Shown: piece after piece, positions 1-6,677 of the stretch
Layout of the letters: each line of letters begins with the position of its first letter
How positions within the stretch are numbered: the stretch's first letter is position 1
Assembly (NCBI GenBank): GCA_905214865.1
Contig: CAJMNO010000051.1
Coordinates: 1-8,920 of the forward strand
Reading direction: 5' to 3'
Origin: an uncultured bacterium
GTDB taxonomy: Bacteria > Actinomycetota > Coriobacteriia > Coriobacteriales > Atopobiaceae
Length of the DNA: 8,920 nt
The notes under the pieces: generated by a model
Databases searched by the model: none
The model's input: the letters and a program-made list of their open reading frames with translations, nothing else
What the model was told of the DNA's origin: nothing
Made by a program: the position numbers and the translations under genes

Positions 1-10
1 GAGAGGCATT

Positions 11-46
11 CGGAGGGGGTCCGCCCTTTGGGGCGGGCCCCCTCCG
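11..46. terminator. Strong G+C-rich hairpin, probable terminator of an upstream gene
   Basis: Bases 11-26 pair with 31-46 over 16 consecutive base pairs, including one T-G wobble (20 with 37), around a TTTG tetraloop. The stem is almost entirely G-C. No run of T follows on the + strand, so it is not a textbook intrinsic terminator. Its stability and its place before a long non-coding stretch suggest it marks the 3' end of a gene just left of the window. It could also be a processing or mRNA-protecting stem-loop. Confidence 0.5.
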
Positions 47-64
47 CTCGTATATGCGGAAGCA

Positions 65-100
65 CAGGCCGCGCGTCCCCCCGCCGGGGCGCGCGGCCTG
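65..100. terminator. Second strong hairpin in tandem with the first
   Basis: Bases 65-79 pair with 86-100 (15 pairs, one T-G wobble at 76/89) around a six-base loop. Like the hairpin 18 bases upstream it is nearly all G-C and lacks a T tract. A shorter six-base inverted repeat (119-124 with 126-131) follows. The pair reads as a tandem terminator or insulator between a gene left of the window and the region to the right. Confidence 0.45.
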
Positions 101-790
101 CCGCGTATCGGGGGGGGCGCCCGGTCCGGGCCGAGTTGGTTCAGCTGTCACGGGCTTCGTTTCCCCAATCTCATAAAGTTTGGTAAGTTGATCTACCTCG
201 GATGGTTGAATACCCTCGACCCTCATTTCAGGCGTTTTTCTTGGGCTAAGCTATGTCCCATAAACGTGGTCGAGGTGTGTCACAGAAGGCTTTTCGGATA
301 ATTGCGCGGGACCCCTACCGAGACATGTGGCATCGGAGTGCCTAGTGGATCAGGAGCTCCGAAGCATTGATTGTTCTTCCGCATACCGATGGGGGCGTCA
401 ACGGTTGAACAGTCCTTGCTGGCGGTAATCGAGTCCTGAATAACTCCCCTGCATGCGATGACTCTGGGCCAATCGTGGTTTGCTAACGGTGTCTGGGGCC
501 AGGTCCTGTTTTTGCTGACGGGGAGAGACAGGGACGAGTTGTACCAGCCTTTGTAGTGGTATGGCAACCAGCAAGGGATGCGGTTCCTAGGTTTCCTCCG
601 GAGCGGCAATACAATGAGATCGCCTCGTTTCGTCTCCTGGCCTCAACTTATTTGCGCACCCTGGCATGCCGGTAGCTATCCGATGATTCCCATCTAAATT
701 CTTTGTGAATACTTCTGCAGAATAATGGTTGCCACTTGCAGAAAACAGGCTGAAAAGACTTTTATAATTTAAAAAAACCTCCGAGAATTG
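101..790. other. Long low-G+C region without a convincing gene
   Basis: About 690 bases contain no gene I can support. Sampled lines are near half G+C by hand count, clearly lower than the genes to the right. The reverse strand is open over 280-609 (109 codons), but the product resembles nothing I know and has no visible ribosome site. On the + strand, one reading frame has open pieces interrupted by stops: 253-345 (30 codons from an ATG), 346-408, 409-486 and 487-675 (62 codons without an initiator). Together with the composition this could be a decayed gene or an inserted segment, but it could also be chance. The last 80 bases carry the promoter candidate of the following regulator gene. 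Confidence 0.6.
716..768 (+). promoter_or_regulatory. Candidate SARP-type promoter of the regulator gene
   Basis: A perfect TATAAT lies at 763-768, with no good -35 hexamer at 16-18 bases. The sequence TGCAGAA occurs at 716-722 and again at 737-743. A related GGCTGAA (5 of 7 identical) lies at 748-754, exactly 11 bases after the second copy. As 11-mers, 737-747 and 748-758 agree at 8 of 11 positions. The last heptamer ends 8 bases before the -10 box. Known SARP activators bind heptamer direct repeats at 11-base periodicity placed 8 bases before the -10 and overlapping the -35. This fits possible autoregulation by the SARP-like protein encoded downstream. The first copy is 21, not 22, bases from the second, which weakens the register. 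A perfect palindrome, TTCTGCAGAA, sits at 713-722. Confidence 0.45.
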
Positions 791-836
791 ATGTGGCTCA
801 TTTCAATATTGAAGCCAAACAGCCATCATTTCAGAG

Positions 837-843
837 AAGGGGG
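837..843 (+). promoter_or_regulatory. Ribosome binding site deciding the regulator start
   Basis: AAGGGGG lies 9 bases before the ATG at 853. The alternative start, a GTG at 793 in the same frame, has no purine-rich Shine-Dalgarno sequence before it. It would also lie only about 20 bases after the predicted transcription start, and an out-of-frame ATG at 791 overlaps it. This site is therefore the reason for preferring 853. Confidence 0.55.
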
Positions 844-852
844 ACCTACGAG

Positions 853-3816
853 ATGCTTTATGAACCTGCTGAGTGTGCTGCCGTTCTGGACCGCAGGGGG
901 CCTTTTGTGCGCGTTGAGCGTGCAAACGAATCATCGGAGAGGACCGTTCTTCCCCTGTCTGGGACACGACGGATCACCTTCCTTTGCGCCGAAGCGGGGA
1001 TGGGAAAAACTAATCTAATGTGTCATATTCTCGACAACGAGGAAGCTCGAGGCGCTGTCGTAAGAATCTATGACCTCTCGCGCCCCTGCAGCGTTGATGC
1101 TGCGGAGAAGGTGTATCGGATTTCTCGGGAAGTCGTCTCGCTCGCAAACATCAACTCCCGTGTCATCGTGGGCATTGATGGTCTTCCTCCCGACAGCGAG
1201 CACGCCACCCACCGAGAGGCGCGGGCAATTCGCAAGATGGCGGCTGCCGGGGCATATGTTCTTGTGGCAATCCGGCCCGAGGCAAGGGCCATCATCGAGC
1301 TTCTCCCCGAAGCCAAGGTGGTGGGCACCAAGGACCTCCTCTGTGGGGAGGGGATGGCAGACGAGCCGGTGCGTTGGGGCTTTACCCATGGGATCCCCGC
1401 TCTTGAGCATGCGTTTACGGGACCGGCTGCCTCCCGTGTCATCGGTTGCCACGATGCCGTTACCGCTAAGTACGTAGAGGCTCTTGCCCGCCTTTCCTCC
1501 GAGTATCTTCGGGATGGCCTTGACGAGGAGGAGAGGGTCCTCCGTGCAACGCTGATGCTTCTGGGCAGCGGGGAACTTGCAAGCGTTCGTGAGATTCTTC
1601 CGCGAGCGGATGACGAGGCCCTTCTCTGGCTGAGGGTCAGCGCTCCCCTGTTTGATGTCAATCTGGTCGACTCTGGCTTCTCCGTTGCGGGGCTTCGCGA
1701 CGACTCGCTGCTAGAGAGGTGCCTCCCAATACTGCGGGGAACTTGCAGCAAGTGGAATGACTTGGTCCTTGGCGTGGTATGGGCGCTCTCGAGACGCGGC
1801 GACTATGCACGTGCGTCAATTGTTGGCTCTATGGTCGACGACCCGGAGGAGCTGAGCGCCATAGGCTGCCGCTGGGGCGAGGGGCTTCTGTTCTCCGGAC
1901 AGAGGGAATTCCTCAACCGTTGCCTTGCGGCGGCGGATGATTCGGGGGTTCGCGCCTCTCCCGGGTACCTGAAGTCCAGGCAACTCATCCTCGAGGTAGA
2001 CGGAAGGCTTTCCGAGGCAAATAGGGGCCGCATGGAGTGCGCCGACCTTCTTGCGGAATCGGGACGCCATGCCTTTGACTGGGAGGTCTGCCGCCTGGTG
2101 GCCGATTGCAGGGATAGGGTCGTGTCCGTCTGTGGCGACATTGCCCAATCGGGCGGGAAGTCCTGTGCAACCGATGCCGCTCTCGTCCTCCACGGCAAGG
2201 TCATGGGCCTTTTGGCGGAGGGTGAGCTGAAGCGCGCGTTTGCCCTCATGCTTGACTCGCCGCTCCGCAGGGAGCCGAAGACGCTGCCCGCCGCGCTGCT
2301 GTGCGACGACTTTGCCCTTGTGAGTGCGCTATTGGGTGAGAGGCTCACGGCAGAGGAGAGAAGGGACCTGGCTACCGCAGGAGGGATCGTCGAGGGAGCC
2401 TCCCCTCGCAGGCTTGGCGTTTACCGCCGGACCGTCAGTCGGGCGCTTGGGGTCGTGATGGGCCGCGCCGCTTCTATCAGGGGCATCGAGAGGGCAATCA
2501 ACCGGGCGGGTGAGAATGGCGACGTACTGGTCGAGACGTCGTTCCTGCTGGCGGCGGCAGTTGCGGACCTACGGGCTGGAGGGTACACCCGTGCGCACGT
2601 GAGGGCCTCGAGGGCAATCTGCCTTGCCGAGAGGGGAGGTTCAGCCTACCTTGGGGACGTTGCCAAGTTGATGGACGCCGCGATTCTCCTCTCCCTTGGG
2701 GAGGGCGTGGCGACTGTCGCAAAGAACGCCGACCTCAGCAAGCCGGCGCTCAGGGACCTCGTACGGCTGCTTCTGCACGCCGTCGGAGGAAGCCCCTCAC
2801 CCCACAAGCCGTTTGAGCGCCTCTCAAAGGCGCGCTGCGATAGGGAGGTCCTCTGGGTCGTGTCGTTCCTCGCGAACGACTGCGGTGAGGTCTCGCGCGC
2901 CTTCAGGTCGGTCGCTCCACACGCCTGGACGGAGCTGATCGACGAGGAGCCGCCAGCCCGCGAGTATGCGCAAGACCCCCTCGAGGACAATCCGTCCGAG
3001 GAGGAGGGGCTCTTGGTCCTGGAGGAGCCGACGGACAAGACCTATAGGATCAACGTTCTCGGCGGGTTTTCCGTCTACAGCGAGGGAAAGCTGATGGACC
3101 CGCTCAAGTTTGGCGCGAGGAGGGCGCGCGACCTGCTGATCGCGCTGGCGCTCACGCCCGGGCACGAGCTCAGGCGGCACGAGGCCCTGCGTGCGATATG
3201 GGGCGAGACCGACTACGCCGACGGGATGCAGAAGCTCTACGAGGCGGTTGCCGCCGCGAGGAAGGTCCTTCGCTCCCAGGAGCTGGGGGTGGACCCCTTT
3301 AGAAACATCCGTGGCAGTGGGATCATCGCGCTCAACCCGGAGTGCGTGGGAACGGACGTCGACGTGTTCCTCTCAGAGGTGGAGAGCGTTCTCGCGGACG
3401 GGGCCGGGGATAGGGCGGCAATGGACCATGCGCGACTGGTGAGAAGGGCCTTCTCGACTGGCCCCTGCGGGTTAGGGAACGACCCCATCGGCGTGTGGGG
3501 GGACGCGACTCGCGCCCTGGGAGCCTCGTTCGCCGACAGCATGGCGTCGGGGATATCGGCGGCGCTCCGACTGGGGAGGCCCCTGCTTGCCTGCCAGTTT
3601 GCCGAGTCGGCCTTAGAGGTTGCCCCGGGGAGGGAGGACCTGCTCGTGGGGCTTGTGAGGTCCCTTGCGGAGCTGGGGAGGATGGTGGAGATCGAGCAGC
3701 TGAGGAAGGACTATCGCGCAAAGGTCAAGAAGGGCGAGATGGTCCCCTGCCCAGAGCTGGAGGAGGCGTTCCGGGAGGCGATGAGGCGCAGGGACGACGA
3801 GAGCCTGGGCGAGTGA
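853..3816 (+). CDS. Large transcriptional regulator: N-terminal P-loop region, C-terminal winged helix and BTAD domain (SARP-like)
   Basis: Predicted cytoplasmic DNA-binding regulator of 987 residues. Residues 46-53 (AEAGMGKT) form a Walker A motif of the MalT/AfsR-like STAND type. A plausible Walker B is the hydrophobic run ending in IDG at 108-110. A helical, TPR-like middle of about 500 residues follows, then an acidic linker at about 697-728 rich in Glu/Asp/Pro. From about 732 (RINVLGGFSVY) comes a winged-helix domain of the OmpR/SARP type, and from about 837 to the end a BTAD-like helical domain. Canonical AfsR/SARP proteins carry the winged helix and BTAD at the N-terminus, so the order here is reversed. 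Starting at GTG 793 would add 20 residues. The 5' part of the gene is visibly poorer in G+C than its 3' half. It ends with TGA, about 120 bases before secA. The ligand and targets cannot be read from sequence. Family assignment is fairly sure, function is not. Confidence 0.85.
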   Translation: MLYEPAECAAVLDRRGPFVRVERANESSERTVLPLSGTRRITFLCAEAGMGKTNLMCHILDNEEARGAVVRIYDLSRPCSVDAAEKVYRISREVVSLANINSRVIVGIDGLPPDSEHATHREARAIRKMAAAGAYVLVAIRPEARAIIELLPEAKVVGTKDLLCGEGMADEPVRWGFTHGIPALEHAFTGPAASRVIGCHDAVTAKYVEALARLSSEYLRDGLDEEERVLRATLMLLGSGELASVREILPRADDEALLWLRVSAPLFDVNLVDSGFSVAGLRDDSLLERCLPILRGTCSKWNDLVLGVVWALSRRGDYARASIVGSMVDDPEELSAIGCRWGEGLLFSGQREFLNRCLAAADDSGVRASPGYLKSRQLILEVDGRLSEANRGRMECADLLAESGRHAFDWEVCRLVADCRDRVVSVCGDIAQSGGKSCATDAALVLHGKVMGLLAEGELKRAFALMLDSPLRREPKTLPAALLCDDFALVSALLGERLTAEERRDLATAGGIVEGASPRRLGVYRRTVSRALGVVMGRAASIRGIERAINRAGENGDVLVETSFLLAAAVADLRAGGYTRAHVRASRAICLAERGGSAYLGDVAKLMDAAILLSLGEGVATVAKNADLSKPALRDLVRLLLHAVGGSPSPHKPFERLSKARCDREVLWVVSFLANDCGEVSRAFRSVAPHAWTELIDEEPPAREYAQDPLEDNPSEEEGLLVLEEPTDKTYRINVLGGFSVYSEGKLMDPLKFGARRARDLLIALALTPGHELRRHEALRAIWGETDYADGMQKLYEAVAAARKVLRSQELGVDPFRNIRGSGIIALNPECVGTDVDVFLSEVESVLADGAGDRAAMDHARLVRRAFSTGPCGLGNDPIGVWGDATRALGASFADSMASGISAALRLGRPLLACQFAESALEVAPGREDLLVGLVRSLAELGRMVEIEQLRKDYRAKVKKGEMVPCPELEEAFREAMRRRDDESLGE

Positions 3817-3837
3817 AGCAACGTCAATGCCGTTTTG

Positions 3838-3924
3838 ATGACAGAGATTCTCAGCTGGCGGTCAGAGTGGCCCAACGGGTACATTGGTACGCGTTGAGAA
3901 CTATGGAAAAGAACCCTCTGTCAT
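3838..3924. repeat. Inverted repeat framing the secA leader
   Basis: ATGACAGAG at 3838-3846 is exactly complementary to CTCTGTCAT at 3916-3924. The arms are 69 bases apart, and the second ends just before the secA ribosome site. They enclose the compact hairpin at 3873-3896. If transcribed together this would be a two-level stem structure in the secA 5' leader. A nine-base repeat at this distance can also occur by chance. Confidence 0.35.
3873..3896. promoter_or_regulatory. Hairpin or operator-like palindrome before secA
   Basis: Bases 3873-3882 pair with 3887-3896 (nine of ten positions, one G-G mismatch) around an ATTG loop. No T run follows, so termination of the regulator gene is uncertain. 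The near symmetry would also suit a dimeric repressor site, or a leader stem controlling secA. I found no convincing -35/-10 pair for secA in this gap. Confidence 0.4.
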
Positions 3925-3927
3925 GAC

Positions 3928-3933
3928 AAAGGA
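3928..3933 (+). promoter_or_regulatory. Ribosome binding site deciding the secA start
   Basis: AAAGGA ends 5 bases before the ATG at 3939. An in-frame ATG at 3933 overlaps this site and has no other Shine-Dalgarno sequence, so the start at 3939 (Met-Pro-Asn-Leu-Phe) is preferred and the protein is two residues shorter. Confidence 0.6.
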
Positions 3934-3938
3934 TGCAT

Positions 3939-6674
3939 ATGCCTAACCTATTTTCTCGCCTCATGTCGAAGGGCGCAGACAAGCAGCTCAAGGAGTTCAG
4001 GAAGATCGCCGACCAGGTGAATGACCAGGAGCAGACCTTCCATGCCATGGACGACGAGGAGCTGAGGTCGCAGACCGCACGCTTCAGAGAGCGCTACGAC
4101 AACGGAGAGCCCCTCGACGACCTGCTGCCAGAGGCGTTTGCCGCCATGAGGGAGGCCTCGAGCAGGACCCTTGGCATGCGTCACTTCGACGTGCAGGTGA
4201 TAGGCGGCATCGCGCTCCACCGCGGCATGATCGCAGAAATGAAGACCGGCGAGGGCAAGACGCTCGTCTCGACCCTCGCCGGCTATCTCAACGCGATCTC
4301 GGGCAAGGGCGTCCACATCGTCACCGTGAACGACTATCTTGCGAAGCGCGACAGCCAGTGGATGGGGCAGGTCTATCGCTTCATGGGGATGGACGTGGGT
4401 CTCCTTCAGAACGGCATGCGGCTTCCCGACAAGAAGCCCGCCTACGCCGCGGACGTGACCTACGGCACCAACTCCGAGTTTGGCTTTGACTACCTTCGAG
4501 ACAACATGGTCACGAGGGCGGACATGCGCGTGCAGCGTGGGCACAACTTCGCCATCGTCGACGAGGTAGACTCCATCCTCATCGACGAGGCGAGGACCCC
4601 GCTCATCATCTCTGGTGCGGGCACCAAGTCGGCGAGCACGTACAAGGACTTCGCACGTGCCGTCCGCGGCCTCAAGCCCGATGTCGACTTCGAGATGGAT
4701 GAGGCAAAGCACACCATCGCCGCGACTGACACCGGCCTCAAGAAGATCGAGCGCGCCCTGGGAATCGACGACATCTACGCCGACATGAGTGGGCAGCTCG
4801 TCAATCACCTGCAGCAGGCGCTCAAGGCCCAGTACATGTTCCACCGCGACCAGCAGTACGTTGTCGCGGACGGCGAGGTGAAGATCGTCGACGAGTTCAC
4901 CGGCCGCATCATGGAGGGAAGGCGCTACTCCGAGGGGCTGCACCAGGCGATCGAGGCAAAGGAGGGCGTGCTCATCCGCGAGGAGAACCAGACCCTCGCA
5001 ACCATCACGCTCCAGAACTACTTCCGCCTCTACGACAAGCTCAGCGGCATGACGGGTACCGCCATGACCGAGGACGCAGAGTTCAGGGAGATTTACAACC
5101 TTCCGGTCCAGGCGATTCCGCCCAACAAGCCGGTCATCCGCGTCGATCACGACGACCTCGTGTACAAGACCGTGGACGCGAAGTTCAACGCCGTCGCCGA
5201 CGACGTCGTCGCGCGCCACGAAGAGGGGCAGCCGGTCCTGGTGGGCACCGTCTCCATCGAGAACTCGGAGAAGCTCTCCCGCATCCTCGACAAGAGGGGC
5301 ATAAAGCACCAGGTCCTCAACGCCAAGTTCCACGAGCGCGAGGCACAGATCGTCGCGCAGGCAGGCCGCGAGGGGGCCGTCACCATCGCGACCAACATGG
5401 CCGGCCGCGGCACGGACATCCTGCTGGGTGGCAACCCACAGTTCCTGGCGTCCGACCTTCTCGCCCGCGACGGGATTGACCCGGAGGAGGCGACTCCCGA
5501 GCAGAGGGAGGAGGCGCTGGACGAGGCCAAGGAGACCTGCGAACGGGAGAAGGAGCACGTGCTTGCCGCAGGTGGCCTCTGCGTCATCGGCACCGAGCGC
5601 CACGAGAGCCGCCGAATCGACAACCAGCTGAGGGGTCGCTCCGGCCGTCAGGGGGACCCGGGCGAGACGCAGTTCTACCTCTCGCTGGAGGACAATCTGA
5701 TGCGCCTCTTCGGTGGCGAGCGCATGGACCGCATCGCGAGCATGATGGACAAGTACGACATGCCCGATGACATGCCCATCCAGGCCAAGATCGTCACCAA
5801 GGCGGTGGAGAGCGCGCAGCGCAAGGTCGAGCAGATCAACTTCTCCATGCGAAAGAACGTCCTCGACTACGACGACGTCATGAACAAGCAGCGCCAGGTC
5901 ATCTACGAGGAGCGCAACAAGATTCTGGACGGCAAGGACCTCGTGGCTCACGTCGAGGAGGTCACGCTCGACACCGTGCAGCGCAGGGTCGCGGAGTTCT
6001 GCCCCGAGGACAGCGACCCGGAGTCGTGGGACCTCAAGGGCCTCTCGAAGTGGATGCAGGAACTCACCGGGCGTACCGACGGTCCGGAGGTCGACGAGGA
6101 CATGGAGCAGGGCGACATTGTCGACGCGATCGACGAGTACGTCGTCTCCTGCTACCACGAGAAGTCCGAGAGGCTCTCGGACGAGATCATGCAGCAGCTC
6201 TCGGCGCAGGTGATGCTTCGCGTCATCGATACCCGCTGGATGGCCTACCTGCAGGAGATGGACTACCTCAAGACCGGCATCGGCCTGCGCGGCTTTGGCC
6301 AGCGCGATCCCCTCGTGGAGTACAAGACGGAGGCCTTCGCCGCGTTCACCGAGCTCGTCAACACGATGTACGAGGACTTCCTGCGCACGATTCTGCGCAT
6401 CGAGCTCGCCGTGGCGCCCCAGCAGCCTGAGGACGATGGGCTGAGGGGCGCGCGCTACTCCGGTCCCGAGGAGGTCGACGGGGACCATGGGAACAGGACC
6501 GCTCCCGCACACCTGAAGGCGGCGGGGCAGGGTGGTGACACCCCGGCACCCTCAAAGCCCGCGACGTACCGCAAGTCCGAGGATCCCGACCCGTACGTCG
6601 GCGTTGGCCGCAACGATCCCTGCCCCTGCGGAAGCGGAAAGAAGTTCAAGAACTGCCACGGCAGGAATCGCTAG
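3939..6674 (+). CDS. secA: Preprotein translocase ATPase SecA
   Basis: Motor of the general secretion pathway. It binds SecYEG at the membrane and uses ATP to push unfolded preproteins through. The protein has 911 residues, the usual length, and every hallmark is present. Walker A is MKTGEGKT at 101-108 and Walker B/DEAD-like DEVD at 208-211. The second helicase lobe has MAGRGTDILLGG from 487 and GTERHESRRIDNQLRGRSGR from about 551. The scaffold helix contains RKNVLDYDDVMNKQR from about 638, and the helical wing region LKTGIGLRGFGQRDPL follows from about 777. The C-terminus keeps a complete zinc-binding tail, Cys895, Cys897, Cys906 and His907 (the SecB/lipid-binding type), after a variable linker rich in Gly, Pro and charged residues. 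The gene ends with TAG and prfB begins 3 bases later, so the two are almost certainly co-transcribed. This is a canonical housekeeping SecA (SecA1 type) with nothing missing. Confidence 0.98.
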   Translation: MPNLFSRLMSKGADKQLKEFRKIADQVNDQEQTFHAMDDEELRSQTARFRERYDNGEPLDDLLPEAFAAMREASSRTLGMRHFDVQVIGGIALHRGMIAEMKTGEGKTLVSTLAGYLNAISGKGVHIVTVNDYLAKRDSQWMGQVYRFMGMDVGLLQNGMRLPDKKPAYAADVTYGTNSEFGFDYLRDNMVTRADMRVQRGHNFAIVDEVDSILIDEARTPLIISGAGTKSASTYKDFARAVRGLKPDVDFEMDEAKHTIAATDTGLKKIERALGIDDIYADMSGQLVNHLQQALKAQYMFHRDQQYVVADGEVKIVDEFTGRIMEGRRYSEGLHQAIEAKEGVLIREENQTLATITLQNYFRLYDKLSGMTGTAMTEDAEFREIYNLPVQAIPPNKPVIRVDHDDLVYKTVDAKFNAVADDVVARHEEGQPVLVGTVSIENSEKLSRILDKRGIKHQVLNAKFHEREAQIVAQAGREGAVTIATNMAGRGTDILLGGNPQFLASDLLARDGIDPEEATPEQREEALDEAKETCEREKEHVLAAGGLCVIGTERHESRRIDNQLRGRSGRQGDPGETQFYLSLEDNLMRLFGGERMDRIASMMDKYDMPDDMPIQAKIVTKAVESAQRKVEQINFSMRKNVLDYDDVMNKQRQVIYEERNKILDGKDLVAHVEEVTLDTVQRRVAEFCPEDSDPESWDLKGLSKWMQELTGRTDGPEVDEDMEQGDIVDAIDEYVVSCYHEKSERLSDEIMQQLSAQVMLRVIDTRWMAYLQEMDYLKTGIGLRGFGQRDPLVEYKTEAFAAFTELVNTMYEDFLRTILRIELAVAPQQPEDDGLRGARYSGPEEVDGDHGNRTAPAHLKAAGQGGDTPAPSKPATYRKSEDPDPYVGVGRNDPCPCGSGKKFKNCHGRNR

Positions 6675-6677
6675 GCG

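Noticed and set aside
331..391. Inverted repeat CATCGG/CCGATG in the low-G+C region, considered as a tRNA or small RNA
   Set aside because: Only six base pairs with no cloverleaf or conserved loop sequences. No tRNA, rRNA or riboswitch core could be recognised anywhere in the window.
280..609. Reverse-strand open frame of 109 codons in the low-G+C region
   Set aside because: No recognisable motif, no ribosome site seen, and composition gives no coding signal. Kept only as part of the described region.
793..852. GTG at 793 as the start of the regulator
   Set aside because: It has no Shine-Dalgarno sequence, while the ATG at 853 has AAGGGGG at good spacing. The 20 extra residues show no family motif. 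It cannot be fully excluded.
3903..3946. Two mini-frames before secA (MEKNPLS at 3903-3926 and MTKDAYA at 3923-3946), considered as a SecM-like leader
   Set aside because: Both are only seven codons, lack a ribosome site of their own and have no arrest-peptide motif. The first is just the tail of a longer shadow frame.
3948..6512. Reverse-strand open frame of 854 codons opposite secA
   Set aside because: It lies wholly antisense to a canonical secA. Its Leu/Val/His/Asp-rich product is what the complement of G/C-biased codons gives, and it matches no family I know.
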